Below the pieces are notes generated by a model that was not told the origin of the DNA, ran no database searches, and saw only the letters and a program-made list of their open reading frames with translations. Below are positions 1-10,203 of a DNA stretch of 64,000 bases, piece by piece. Source of the stretch: Ectobius pallidus. Lineage: Eukaryota > Arthropoda > Insecta > Blattodea > Ectobiidae. How positions within the stretch are numbered: position 1 is the stretch's first letter; each line of letters starts with the position of its first letter. The translations under genes were made by a program, and so were the position numbers. The stretch spans positions 117,011,938 through 117,075,937 of the forward strand of contig CAXKWD010000004.1 in NCBI GenBank assembly GCA_964059195.1, in the 5' to 3' direction.

Positions 1-280
1 GTAGGACCAAAAAAAAAATGGCGGACCGACTAAAATATCTAAGTTGCCGATATGAGCCACTGCGCATGCCTAGCGGCATTCACAGGATAGCAGGGAATAT
101 ATTGAAATTTGTTCTAGTGTGGACTGTTGACTTAGCACATTTCGAAACCCAGAATATGGTTTCTAATCGTATTGTTTTATAACTGAATATATTAATTATT
201 AATATCATTATAATATACTAACACAAATCAATATTATTATCAGCTACAAGAGCCGGTCCGCTTTTTCCCCCTATCTGTAC
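1..280. repeat. Palindromic MITE, copy 1 (cut by window edge, right arm mostly lost)
   Basis: Bases 1-80 match the left arm of the complete palindromic MITE at 47.9-48.06 kb, sharing TAAGTTGCCGATATGAGCC and CACTGCGC. The matching right end, GGTCCGCTTTTTCCCCCTA, is at 255-272. The outer left terminus lies before base 1. Bases 86-250 do not match the other copy, so the inner right arm was replaced or deleted. The class is unknown. Confidence 0.75.
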
Positions 281-2514
281 ATAATCCAATCAAATCCTCG
301 CCTGTTTGTACTAGTTCGTCTCTGAACGGTATCTCAAGCATTATTATTATTTTATTCTCCAGGGACGAAACCCGTATTTCGCCACTAAGGAATGTAGTTG
401 TAATTTACCAACTAAATGGTTTTCCCGAATTCACTTGCGCATTATTCACTTAGAATGTTGCATGAACGTAAGCCTACTTCATGCTCAGAGCGATTTACAA
501 AATTCAGTGACATGACATAAGAAGACGTTATATTAGCAGGAATCTTATGAATCCGTAACATAAAAGATCTTAAAATTAAGGAATTTACGTTTTAAATCTG
601 TTGTACAATTTCTAAGAAATCTACAATCTTCCTTTCTGGAGCATTATTTGTGTGTGTGTGAATGAAGAACTGCACACATACTCAGAACCGTAATATTAAC
701 ATTTTTACTGCTACTGACTAATACATTCGTTACCTCAAAAATTGTATCAAAGCAGAAATATAAGGCTAATAGAGTTATGATTTGTGTAAAACTAGAAAAT
801 AGCCCGTGGCTTTGCCTTGGTTAAAATGATGCTTAAAGACGAAACTTACAGGTCTAGAATCCTGAAGGCACTGACAATACATTTACAAAAGTCAGCGAAG
901 CTTCATAAATTTTTATTTAAAATATCTCATCATATACTACATTTTTTTGTGAATACTGCATCAGGATAGTCAAGTAACTTCCCCTGTTCTGATGTGTTTT
1001 CCGTAGATTTCAGAAATTACTTATATCGTAAGTTTTAAGCAGTTCCAAACTATTTGTGATCACTGATAATACGTATCATTACTCGACTGTTTGTTTACAG
1101 ATGAATATGATGTGAATTTGATTTAATAAATTCAGTGTAATTTTCAGAAATTATATAATTTTTCAAGGGAAGGAGTGGTTTGTTTGGATTTTTTACTGTC
1201 CGCGATACATCCACGGTTAAACTATCAATATATTACAGCTGGTGCCCCATTATTAATTGACTCCAGGATTTTTAAGAAATTTACACTGGCAGTTTATTAA
1301 AAATGTTTGTGATTCAGAGCTATGAAAATTGTAAGTAAAAATAAAATTAGAATATTTGTTCATTATGTTCATTTCACTTAGGCCTTATATAATAAAGAAA
1401 CGGTTTTCCTAATTTTGTATTCTTCGTGAATGTTTACACTGCGAGAGACGAACATCGCCGAGTATTCCCGATGTCTCACGAAGTGAGGGAGCGAGTGAGC
1501 ACGCTATTGAGGGTCGTTGAATTGTATAAGAGTTGATAGATGTGAGGATTTGTATCCTTGTATTACGATTATTATTCATGAAAACCATACATTCCCCTTA
1601 ATTTTTTAACTTAGAGCCTGCTGATGATTTTACTTCATGATTCCTTATAATTATAATAATAATAATAATAATAATAATTCCTTTTAATAATAATAATAAT
1701 ATAAATTCTCCTCTGAAAAAGTTAACAACCTAAGGACTCTAGGACTAAAAATGTCTTTAATAAGTCCAGAATTGATTTACCTTTTTTAGAGAATAATTCG
1801 TGAGGAACATTTCTACTATCCCTAGGGCTCTGCAAAATCCCTATGTTAGCGTAGTCACTCTGTGGTGGAAGTCTATAGACTTGCTTTTTCAAGACTGCAG
1901 TTAAGATCTGTTCAAATTCTTGTGGGGAATGCAGGTTCTACTTAATGAAAATACTTTCTATTGATTGACATCGTTTATCATGTACGCTCCCTTTTGTTAG
2001 GAATACTTGAAGCTCTGTTGCCCTCTACTGAAGTTTGTATAAAATGTCTTTCTAGGCGTGCGTTTCGAGACAAACTCGTATTTTAAGGAGAGATAAATGA
2101 GGTTTGAGTAGTTCGTGCATTTTGTCTTATGACATTTTATGAACTCCATGAAGCTCTTTTCATAATTGTAGTTATATGAGGATTCATGGCAGGATTCCAG
2201 GGAAATCACGTAATTAATAGGCCTAGTACTGCTTTTAACCAGACTTTATCAAGGTCATCAATGATAAAATACAATGATTAGCTGTATGCATGTTAATCTT
2301 GGGAGTTACACATTTGTGCAGATTAGTTAAATATTTATTATACTATTGCGAACATTGAAATCAAGTCTTGTTTCTAGAGATCTCAGGCTGTACGACTGTA
2401 TAGGTGACATCGTGGCATTTCGCATTACAAATAATATGTATCGGTACTCACAAAAGTAGTCCTACGTACTGTAAGGCTTGCGAGAAAATTTAAAACCAGT
2501 ATATTCTTTAGTGC
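281..2514. other. Unassigned AT-rich intergenic or intronic DNA
   Basis: I see no coding region, RNA gene or convincing repeat boundary here apart from the (AAT)n tract listed separately. Short ORFs, such as one on the minus strand at 1997-2209, lack composition or motifs suggesting real proteins. Confidence 0.5.
1653..1679. repeat. (AAT)n microsatellite
   Basis: An uninterrupted AAT trinucleotide run. A shorter interrupted run follows at about 1688-1700. Confidence 0.9.
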
Positions 2515-2676
2515 CGGCCAAGAAAACCACCATTAACGGCCGTGGGTGTCGGCATGCTGACCACATGCCACCCAATCCTGCCATCTGCCTACGGGAGATG
2601 ACGCGGCGGTCGGGTGGTAGGCCAAGTCCCTCCAGGGATGTAGCGCCACGGATTAGTAGTAGTAGTAGTAGTAGTA
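2515..2676 (+). mobile_element. tRNA-derived SINE (family A), 5'-truncated 3' part
   Basis: The segment matches the 3' body of the full copy at 38.9-39.2 kb, sharing AACCACCATTA, GGCCGTGGGTGTCGGCATGC and GCGGTCGGGTGGT, and the ending GATGTAGC.CCA.GGA. It lacks the tRNA-like head with the pol III boxes. It ends in a (TAG)n run, an expanded form of the TAGTTTAG-like tail of the full copy. A short ORF crossing it is incidental. Confidence 0.85.
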
Positions 2677-2889
2677 TATTTTTTAGTGACTACTCTTAAA
2701 TAATATTTCTATTTCACCAATTTATTAAATAAAATTCAACTGTTATCTCCAGTTTTAATATATCTCATCTTGTAAGTGGCATAGAGAAATTACAGGCCTT
2801 GTGATCATGTAAAAAATCGAAATCAAGATAACACCTACAATACATGTTTCACGATGCGTAGAAACCGAGCAGAGTATTTTCGGAATGAC

Positions 2890-3351
2890 TTCTGTCTGTC
2901 TGTGTGTAGCCTACAGATCCTTGCGAATAAACGGTGCATTTAATCGTGAAATGCACCTCGAAGCCGGGTTTTAGCGCATTAAATTATGTCGTAATGAAAT
3001 TGCTTATGCATGATTTGGGTCAAGTTCATGAATCTGTAGTTCATTTTAATAATTTATTTTCGAATCTATATGCCCATATGGCAGCATGAGATTGGTTTGT
3101 TCATTTAATTATTTATATTTATTACGTAAAAGAATATAATTAAGAATAAAGTTTTATAATTCCTGCAATTTGTGTAAAAAATATGTCATTAATAAAAATA
3201 AGGTTTTAATTATTTTCCTGTTAAACGAAAGCAATTTGTGTTAAATGGATGTCAGTTTTAATAAATATAACGTTTTAATTATTTTTCTGTTAAATAAATT
3301 ATTTAAATAAACCATCTTACAATTGCGTAAATAATCGCGGGCACCTGCTAG
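2890..3351 (+). mobile_element. Helitron, 3' portion with CTAG terminus
   Basis: The sequence shares long blocks with 34.79-35.4 kb, including GTGCATTTAATCGTGA-like, GAAGCCGGGTT and ATTGCTTATGCATGATTTG. It ends GCGGGCACCTGCTAG followed by T, a Helitron-type 3' CTRR end. The usual GC hairpin is shortened to one arm. A local duplication lies at about 3180-3290, where GTTTTAATTATTTT.CTGTTAAA occurs twice. The start is approximate. Confidence 0.65.
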
Positions 3352-3519
3352 TAAATATATAAATACATGGAACTCTGAAATATATTTCAGAAAAGTATGT
3401 GGTAAAATGTTTATATTTAACTATGAGTTTAATTAACCTTTGTTTAAAAAAGTCAACCTCCTTCAGTATTTAGAAGTGAAAAGTTCCCTATATAGGCTTT
3501 GGAGGCTTTAAGGTTTTCA

Positions 3520-3775
3520 GGAGGTTGAGGCTCCAAGAGTTTGACATTCGGCACATGAAGGCGGTAAGGTTGTCAACCTTACGCACCGGCAGCCTTTGCC
3601 CCCAGGAGATTGCTACTGGTACTCATATCTGTTAGAGGCTGAGTCGATCCCAGAGACATAATGCCACCAGTAGGATTAGACCAATTGAAAAATCCCAGTG
3701 ACCTATCGGAGATCGAATCCGCGACCTTCCGGTTTGTAGCGCATCCTCGTCCACTACACTACGGCGTACCCCTCC
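3520..3775 (-). mobile_element. tRNA-derived SINE, family C
   Basis: Read on the minus strand from about 3775, the sequence begins with a tRNA-like head: an A-box-like TAGTGTAGTGGACGAGGATG and a B-box GGATTCGATCTCC about 30 bases later. A non-tRNA body follows. These are internal RNA polymerase III promoter elements, and the body excludes a plain tRNA gene. The 3' boundary near 3520 is uncertain. Confidence 0.7.
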
Positions 3776-3805
3776 TTATATATATACATACACACACACA
3801 CACAC
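3772..3805. repeat. (TA)n/(CA)n microsatellite
   Basis: A short TATATA tract runs into CACACACA next to the head of the minus-strand SINE. Confidence 0.85.
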
Positions 3806-4055
3806 CGGCATATAAATTTCTATTTTCACAATTCCAAGCATATTAAAATCAAGTACGGAGTAATTTTATCAGAGATGAAACCAAGATATTTAAATAGTCT
3901 TTCTTATTAACATAATTTAACAAACTTGTTAGTGATGGATCATCTGTTTGGAGAACTCGTAATTTCCTGGGTGGATATAATGCTGAAATTATGAATCGCA
4001 AGTCTTCATTCGATTGGTAATTATTAATACTTGATTATATTTAATATCTTTCTTT

Positions 4056-4121
4056 CTTTCTTTATCGTAGTTTAATCTCTCCCTTTTAGGATTTAAGCGA
4101 CCCAAGCCGCCCGGGCCTATT
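4056..4121 (-). mobile_element. tRNA-derived SINE (family B), 3' end only
   Basis: A (TTTC)n run, GTAGTTTAA.CTCTCCCTTT and ATTTAAGCGACCCAAGCCGC match the 3' ends of the two long copies at 16.07 and 17.1 kb. The copy is on the minus strand and strongly 5'-truncated. Confidence 0.85.
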
Positions 4122-4836
4122 TAATATATAATCTAGTAATATAATTTTCCGTTCATGTTTAAGATGTCGATTAATTAATTTTGATATTGCTTCGAAATAC
4201 ACGTGAAAGGGACAAATATATTCGTATCCTTCTCTAAAAATATTCTAGGCTAAAGCACGATTGTTTAGACCTAAATTATGGCCGTCGCTGCTTTATTTGC
4301 TTAATTGGTGGTGAACATAGTACAGTAGGAAACTCATACCTTAAGAAGGAGGGGATGAAAAGTTGTAGGCTATTGTGGATTACTTTGGTGATTATTGCCC
4401 GTCGCTGCGCTAGAACGTAAATCAAGCCTACTATGTTCTATTCTATTCATAGGACTCAGTACTCCATTACCACCTTAATAAACCAAAGCAACACCAGAAT
4501 TGGATATTTTATTTCCTAATATGACGTAGCAACGTTGTTCGGATGCTATGAATAAGCGAACGTCAAATTCTATTATCCCCATCCTCATGAGGTTCTGTAT
4601 CAAAGCCAGGAATTTAATTCCCTGATGCTAATATCATGCAATGATAACTTGCCTAAAACGGTTTTCATTTCCCGTACACATCAATTTCTCCGCAGCTACA
4701 CGTAATAATTCAAGAAGCCTAACAACAGCCTAATATCAGTAATAACTAATCTCCTAAGACTGGGCAAACCAATTATGAATTCAGCAATCCGGGTTTTATT
4801 TATTATGAATTATGTTTGTGATCAAATTCTGAGTGA

Positions 4837-7800
4837 AATACACTTCAGACTAATAAAGGGGAAAGATCCAATCCCACTAGGATCAAAAAACTAACTAGAC
4901 CCACCTTTTTGCCTGGAGCTACTGAGATAGGTAGACTGATGAATGAATTTATTACCATATTACATTTAAACATTCAATCTCTTAAAAATAAACTAAATGC
5001 TCTGGAAGTATACATTAATGAGAATAAATATGATATAGTCTTATTAAATGAACATTGGTGTTCCGAAGCTGAATTAAGTCTATATATACCGAATGAGTAC
5101 AATTTGGCTACCAGTTTCACTAGATCCCTCTTTGGCAATGGTGGGGTAGCTATATATGTGAGAGAGGATTTTATATATGGCTCATATGAATGCATTAACC
5201 TTAAACAATTTTGTGAAGAGAAACATTTTGAGGTTGCTGGATTGGTCTTTCCTCTACTGAATCTTGGTATCATAACGCTTTATCGTACTCCTGACTCAGA
5301 CATTGTTCTATTAACAGAACGGCTTGAAGATTGTTTAAATTTTATAAATGGGATAAATAAATATAAGCATATAAAAATTATTATTTCAGGAGATTTAAAT
5401 ATTGATCCGAGAAATGATGACATTAGAACTAAGAATTTTTTAGATATGCTGAGGTCGTGTGACTGTTATTGTCTTAATTTCCAACCAACTAGAAAAAACT
5501 CCTGTCTTGATAATTTTATAACTAATTATCATACTAAGGATGTAGAAAGTAAAATTGTTCAGCCACATCTTTCTGACCACTCAGGATTAAGTTTAACAAT
5601 CAACATCAAAGAAAAGCCAAATATGGCACATAACACACAATACGGGCCTAATAAAGAAACAAAATTTTATAGATTAATAAATGAGTCTACTCTAAATAAT
5701 TTTAGGGTCAAGTTAAATAATATTAACTGGATGACTGAGTTTCTAGCTTGTAGGTCTGTTGATGAAGCGTTCTTGTTATTTATTAACACCATACAGTATG
5801 AATTTGACATTTGCTGTCCAAAAAGAAAGATAAATTATAAGCTTACTTCTAGCCATAAGAGGGACAAATCAAATCCGATGAATACAAATTGGTTTACTCC
5901 ACTATTAGAAAACATCAGAACGCTTCTTGTTATAAGTTATGAAAGATCAAAAAAAGATGATTTGTTTAAAAAACACTATATGAAATTAAAAAAGATGTAT
6001 AGAGTACAAATTAGACTAGCAAAAAAACAAGCTAATGAAAATTACATTAATAATGCAAAAAATAAGTGCAAAGCTGCTTGGCACATTATTAATTCTGAAA
6101 CAGGGAGATTATCAACCAAAGAAAATAAAAAAGTAAATAACACTGTCTCTGTAAATGAATTCAATGATTATTTTGTAAATATAGGCACTAATACAGCAAT
6201 TAAACAAATATATGATGAAATCGCTGATCCAATAGACATCCTAGATTCAGCTAACATTGCACATCCTTCGACTGCATCTGATTTTAAGTGGAAAAGTGTA
6301 AATATTGATGTTGTAAATAAGATAATAACTAACCTTAGTAACTCTAGAGCTGAAGATGCATATGGCTTATCTAACTACGTTGTCAGAAAACTAAAAGCCT
6401 CATTGTTATATCCTTTGGTGTATTTGATAAACTGGTTACTGAAAGACTGTATATATCCTGCCTGCCTTAAGTTAAGTGTAACGGTACCTATTTATAAGAA
6501 AGGTGACTCGTCTGAGAAGAGCAACTATCGTCCAATTTCACTGGTGCCGGTTTTTTCTAAGATAATTGAATGCATAATTAAAAATCAACTTGAAGAGTAT
6601 TTTATAACAAATAATCTGCTTATAAACTCTCAATTTGGCTTTAGAAAGGGTCTGTCTACTGTTGACGCGGTTGAGAGTGTAGTCTCTTACATAATAGAAG
6701 GCCTTGAAGCAAAACAGGAAACCTCAGCTGTATTGTTAGATCTAAGCAAAGCCTTTGACCTAGTACCTCACAAACTTTTAATTGAAAAGTTGAAATTTTA
6801 TTGTAAACAAGGAAATGACGTGTCGCTTATTGAGTCGTACTTAACAAACAGATACCAGTATGTTAAATTGGAAGGAAAATGCTCTGAACCTCTAAAAATC
6901 AAAACAGGGGTGCCACAGGGCTCGGTCCTTGGCCCTTTTATGTTTTCGGTTTTTGTAAATGATCTGCCTAGTTTTGTCCCAAATAGATGTATTCTTTACG
7001 CTGATGACACTACCTTATTAACTTCAAATAAGAACCTACAACATAATGAAGTAATAAAAAATTATATGATTGAAAGATCCTATATGTGGTTTTCAGCTAA
7101 TGCACTTGTGGTTAACGAAGATAAAACAGAAGAAATCATTTTTGGTTTAAATAAGTCTAGGATAGAGAAAAAATCAGTGAAGCTTTTAGGTATTGACCTT
7201 GATTCTACCCTAAACTGGGATGTACATACAAACAAGGTTTGTGTTCGACTATCTAGAGTTATATTTTTATTAAAGAAACTTAAATTGTGTACGGGCCCGA
7301 CACTGATTATAAATGCCTATTTTGCCTTCTTCCATTCACATCTTTTATATGGTCTTTTGCTCTGGGGGAACTCTCCGGGGGCAAAAAATGTGTTTTTATG
7401 GCAAAAGAAGGCGGTTAGAACTATAAAAGGTATAGGCAATAGAGATTCGTGTAGGAATCTTTTTATTGAATTAAATATACTAACTCTACCATCCTTGTAC
7501 ATATTACAGTGCCTCCTCCATGTGAAAAAGCATTTTAATGAACTTAAAATGCATAGTGACTTTCATGATTATAACACTAGGTTTAAAGATAAGATTGATA
7601 CTAAGCTCGTTAGGTTACGTAAAACACAGCAGAGTTTTAATTACTTAGGAATAAAGCTTTTTAATAAGCTGCCAATAAAGGCCAGTAATGTAACTTTTAG
7701 TCATTTTAAAACAGTCTTAGAACTTTGGTTGAAAACTAAAAGCTTTTACAGTATTGAGGAGTTTGAAAGGTCGGACTTGAATGATTTACATTTCTAATCT

Positions 7801-7914
7801 GTATTGATCACTATGTACTTTAGTATAGTATATTTATGTATATTGACAATGTCTATTGCAACTGTATATTGTTGTTTAATGACAATAAATAAATGAATGA
7901 ATGAATGAATGAAT
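4837..7914 (+). mobile_element. Non-LTR retrotransposon (LINE) with intact ORF2 and (AATG)n tail
   Basis: The element consists of an intact endonuclease/reverse-transcriptase ORF, a short 3' UTR (about 7798-7887) and a terminal AATAAATAAATGAATGAATG microsatellite. Such short-repeat tails are typical of CR1/Daphne- and Jockey-like LINEs. The reading frame is open back to a TGA at 4834, so the copy probably begins within or just after an ORF1 end. No ORF1 is found upstream, and no target-site duplication could be identified. Clade placement needs an RT tree. Confidence 0.85.
4939..7797 (+). CDS. LINE ORF2: AP-type endonuclease plus reverse transcriptase
   Basis: This encodes the polyprotein that nicks target DNA and reverse-transcribes the element RNA. 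The first ATG of the frame gives 952 codons and puts the endonuclease start (LNIQS) at the expected place. N-terminal endonuclease motifs are NEHW (about 37-40), GGVAIYV, SGDLNID (about 150-156) and LSDHSGL (about 210-216). The central RT carries NYRPISLVPVFSKI, FGFRKG.S, LDLSKAFD (about 600), GVPQGSVLGP (about 657-666) and the catalytic YADD (about 687-690). A C-terminal LINE tail region follows. There are no internal stops or frameshifts and all catalytic signatures are present, which suggests recent insertion. The frame stays open 24 codons further upstream without an ATG. I cannot decide between the CR1 and Jockey groups. Confidence 0.95.
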   Translation: MNEFITILHLNIQSLKNKLNALEVYINENKYDIVLLNEHWCSEAELSLYIPNEYNLATSFTRSLFGNGGVAIYVREDFIYGSYECINLKQFCEEKHFEVAGLVFPLLNLGIITLYRTPDSDIVLLTERLEDCLNFINGINKYKHIKIIISGDLNIDPRNDDIRTKNFLDMLRSCDCYCLNFQPTRKNSCLDNFITNYHTKDVESKIVQPHLSDHSGLSLTINIKEKPNMAHNTQYGPNKETKFYRLINESTLNNFRVKLNNINWMTEFLACRSVDEAFLLFINTIQYEFDICCPKRKINYKLTSSHKRDKSNPMNTNWFTPLLENIRTLLVISYERSKKDDLFKKHYMKLKKMYRVQIRLAKKQANENYINNAKNKCKAAWHIINSETGRLSTKENKKVNNTVSVNEFNDYFVNIGTNTAIKQIYDEIADPIDILDSANIAHPSTASDFKWKSVNIDVVNKIITNLSNSRAEDAYGLSNYVVRKLKASLLYPLVYLINWLLKDCIYPACLKLSVTVPIYKKGDSSEKSNYRPISLVPVFSKIIECIIKNQLEEYFITNNLLINSQFGFRKGLSTVDAVESVVSYIIEGLEAKQETSAVLLDLSKAFDLVPHKLLIEKLKFYCKQGNDVSLIESYLTNRYQYVKLEGKCSEPLKIKTGVPQGSVLGPFMFSVFVNDLPSFVPNRCILYADDTTLLTSNKNLQHNEVIKNYMIERSYMWFSANALVVNEDKTEEIIFGLNKSRIEKKSVKLLGIDLDSTLNWDVHTNKVCVRLSRVIFLLKKLKLCTGPTLIINAYFAFFHSHLLYGLLLWGNSPGAKNVFLWQKKAVRTIKGIGNRDSCRNLFIELNILTLPSLYILQCLLHVKKHFNELKMHSDFHDYNTRFKDKIDTKLVRLRKTQQSFNYLGIKLFNKLPIKASNVTFSHFKTVLELWLKTKSFYSIEEFERSDLNDLHF

Positions 7915-9534
7915 TTTAGTCATGTACTGTTGATGCGTTCACAAGTAACTTGAAACATTGTAGGCCTAACATATTATGGCAAAAAAGGCAACTTGTTTTG
8001 TCTAAATTAACCTGCTCTTGTGTTACTATTTATATTATTATTGTTATTTTCACTTTTTTGTTATTATTGTTGTTATTATTGTTATTCGGTTTATTATTAA
8101 TGTGTTGTTTGTCATTTGTAGTGTGATTTTTCAGTAAAGTTAAAGAGCATTTTATTGTTGGATTCAGTCCATTCAGGTTTTAATTTATAATTATAGCACC
8201 TAAGAAACTATAGGAAACTAACTTTTAGCCTATGTTTGCAGAGGTTTTTTATGTAGACCACTTAAGCTGTTCACAAAAGATCATTATTTTGCGCAAAATG
8301 TTATTTTTTGCAATCATTTTGATCAAGTATGGTGGTGACGTTCAGTGCAACTCTTTGTAAAATTAAAAAAATGTACTGTCCATACATATAGTGCATCATG
8401 TCATCACTTTACCGAGATTTTAATGCGTATTAATTATTAGGCTTGGGTCACAACCTATAGACCAATTACATTTTCCTGTCTTTGAAAGTAATAATAATAA
8501 AGCAATAATAAAATTATAATTATAATAATAGTAATAATAAAGTAATAATAAAATTATAATTATAATAATAGTAATAATAATATATTTTAGGGGATAGGTA
8601 AACTGACTTGCTTAGATAGTCCCGTTTACAGTTCAAAATATTACGATCACCCTACCCGGAAGGGAGGTCTCTATTTTACAGATTTTTGTTACGCTATAGT
8701 TAACAAAAACATACAGCAATCTTTTATTATAGGTCAAAACAAGAAATAATAAGTAACTTAACACTGAATATTGCATGCATTCCTTTTTTCTATAGAATCT
8801 TATACATGTCACTGATAAATTTCTGGAACCGTGTTTTTTAAATATTTGTGTTAGAGATAATTAGAAACTATTTTTCAAAACTCAAGATGGAGTTCTAAAC
8901 ATTACCTCCGGCGTTCGACCACTAGCCACTCAAATAATAGATTGTTAACTGTTCGGTACTGATGCAAGTAAGAGCCTGAAACACCGTTTGGGCTACAAAA
9001 TTCAAAGTTTTGAAAATACGATTTGAATTTTCCATGTCTTGTCATAGATTACGTCATTATGAAAGTTGATTGTTAATTATGTCTACTCCTATGTATTTAA
9101 TTCCTAGAGTCTAGTCTGTCTATCTTTGACTGTTAAAAAAACAACTGTACATTGTCCGTTTGCACTGTTTGTCACAGTAAGGTCCATTCATTTAGGGTGT
9201 TCTCCTGTAAGATTCCCTGACATATGAAATAAAGGATTTTATATACTCATGGCCTCGGATAAGTTTGCAGCTGCCATCAATATGGAATACAGATGTAGCC
9301 TATTACAAGGAAACTGTTTAAGCCTAATTCAATTATTTCGATAACATAATTAAACAATTACTATGATATTCTCATCTGCCGGTGTTACCGGCATCTGCTA
9401 ATAGGCCTATTATTTTTTACTGGGACAATACTTTCGTTTACATTCTCATTCACAGTACTTTATGCGTAACTACGGTGGGGACGACGATTTCCAGCTGCTC
9501 TTAGCCCTAAATATTCCGTACTCTTATTAATTAA
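7915..9534. other. Unassigned AT-rich DNA with simple repeats
   Basis: Apart from TTA/TTG-rich runs (about 8030-8098) and the 40-bp duplication listed separately, no gene or element boundary can be supported here. Confidence 0.5.
8491..8580. repeat. Tandem duplication of a 40-bp AT-rich unit
   Basis: The block AG(C/T)AATAATAAAATTATAATT with its flank begins at 8501 and again at 8541. It is a two-copy minisatellite with one visible substitution. Confidence 0.85.
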
Positions 9535-10203
9535 CAAGCAGGTGCCCGGGCCTTCGCCCACGATAATTAATTCGAAGATTAAAAATTAAGAGCAAAATAA
9601 TTAAAACATTATATTTATTAACACTTACACGTGAATTATTCATAAACTAAACGATTAATAATATTAACGAAACAGCTAAAAATCCGTATTGTATTTGACA
9701 CTATAAACAAACGAATCGCCCAGGGTGAGCTCACAGAATCGAAAAAATAGATAATTTCATGCGATATATTGAAAAGATCGCGATGCTTTTATTTCCAAGT
9801 TATGACCTTTTTTTTTTTTTTAATATATATTTTGATCGATCAGTAAACACTATACAGGCCATTGTTAAACTCTATAGCATCACAAAATAAGAACCTGTTG
9901 AGGTACGCCTTAGTCAGCTCCTCTAGCTAAAACACAAATTGATAACAAAAGTTGCGTTTGTGCACATACTGTTTTCTGATATTTAACAGTTAAGATAATA
10001 GGCTTATTTACACAGGATTATCACTTTCTTCTAGTTCACTTAGTTCGTCTGTTAATTGACGAATGGAAACAGATTTACGTGCTGCCATTTTGGAATGTAG
10101 ATGACAAAAGAGAGATAACGAATTGCTGGATTGTTGGCTGATGCGAATTTATTAAACTGATAATGTGAGGGATCATTCTGTTTAAAAGATCACCAAGAAA
10201 AGA

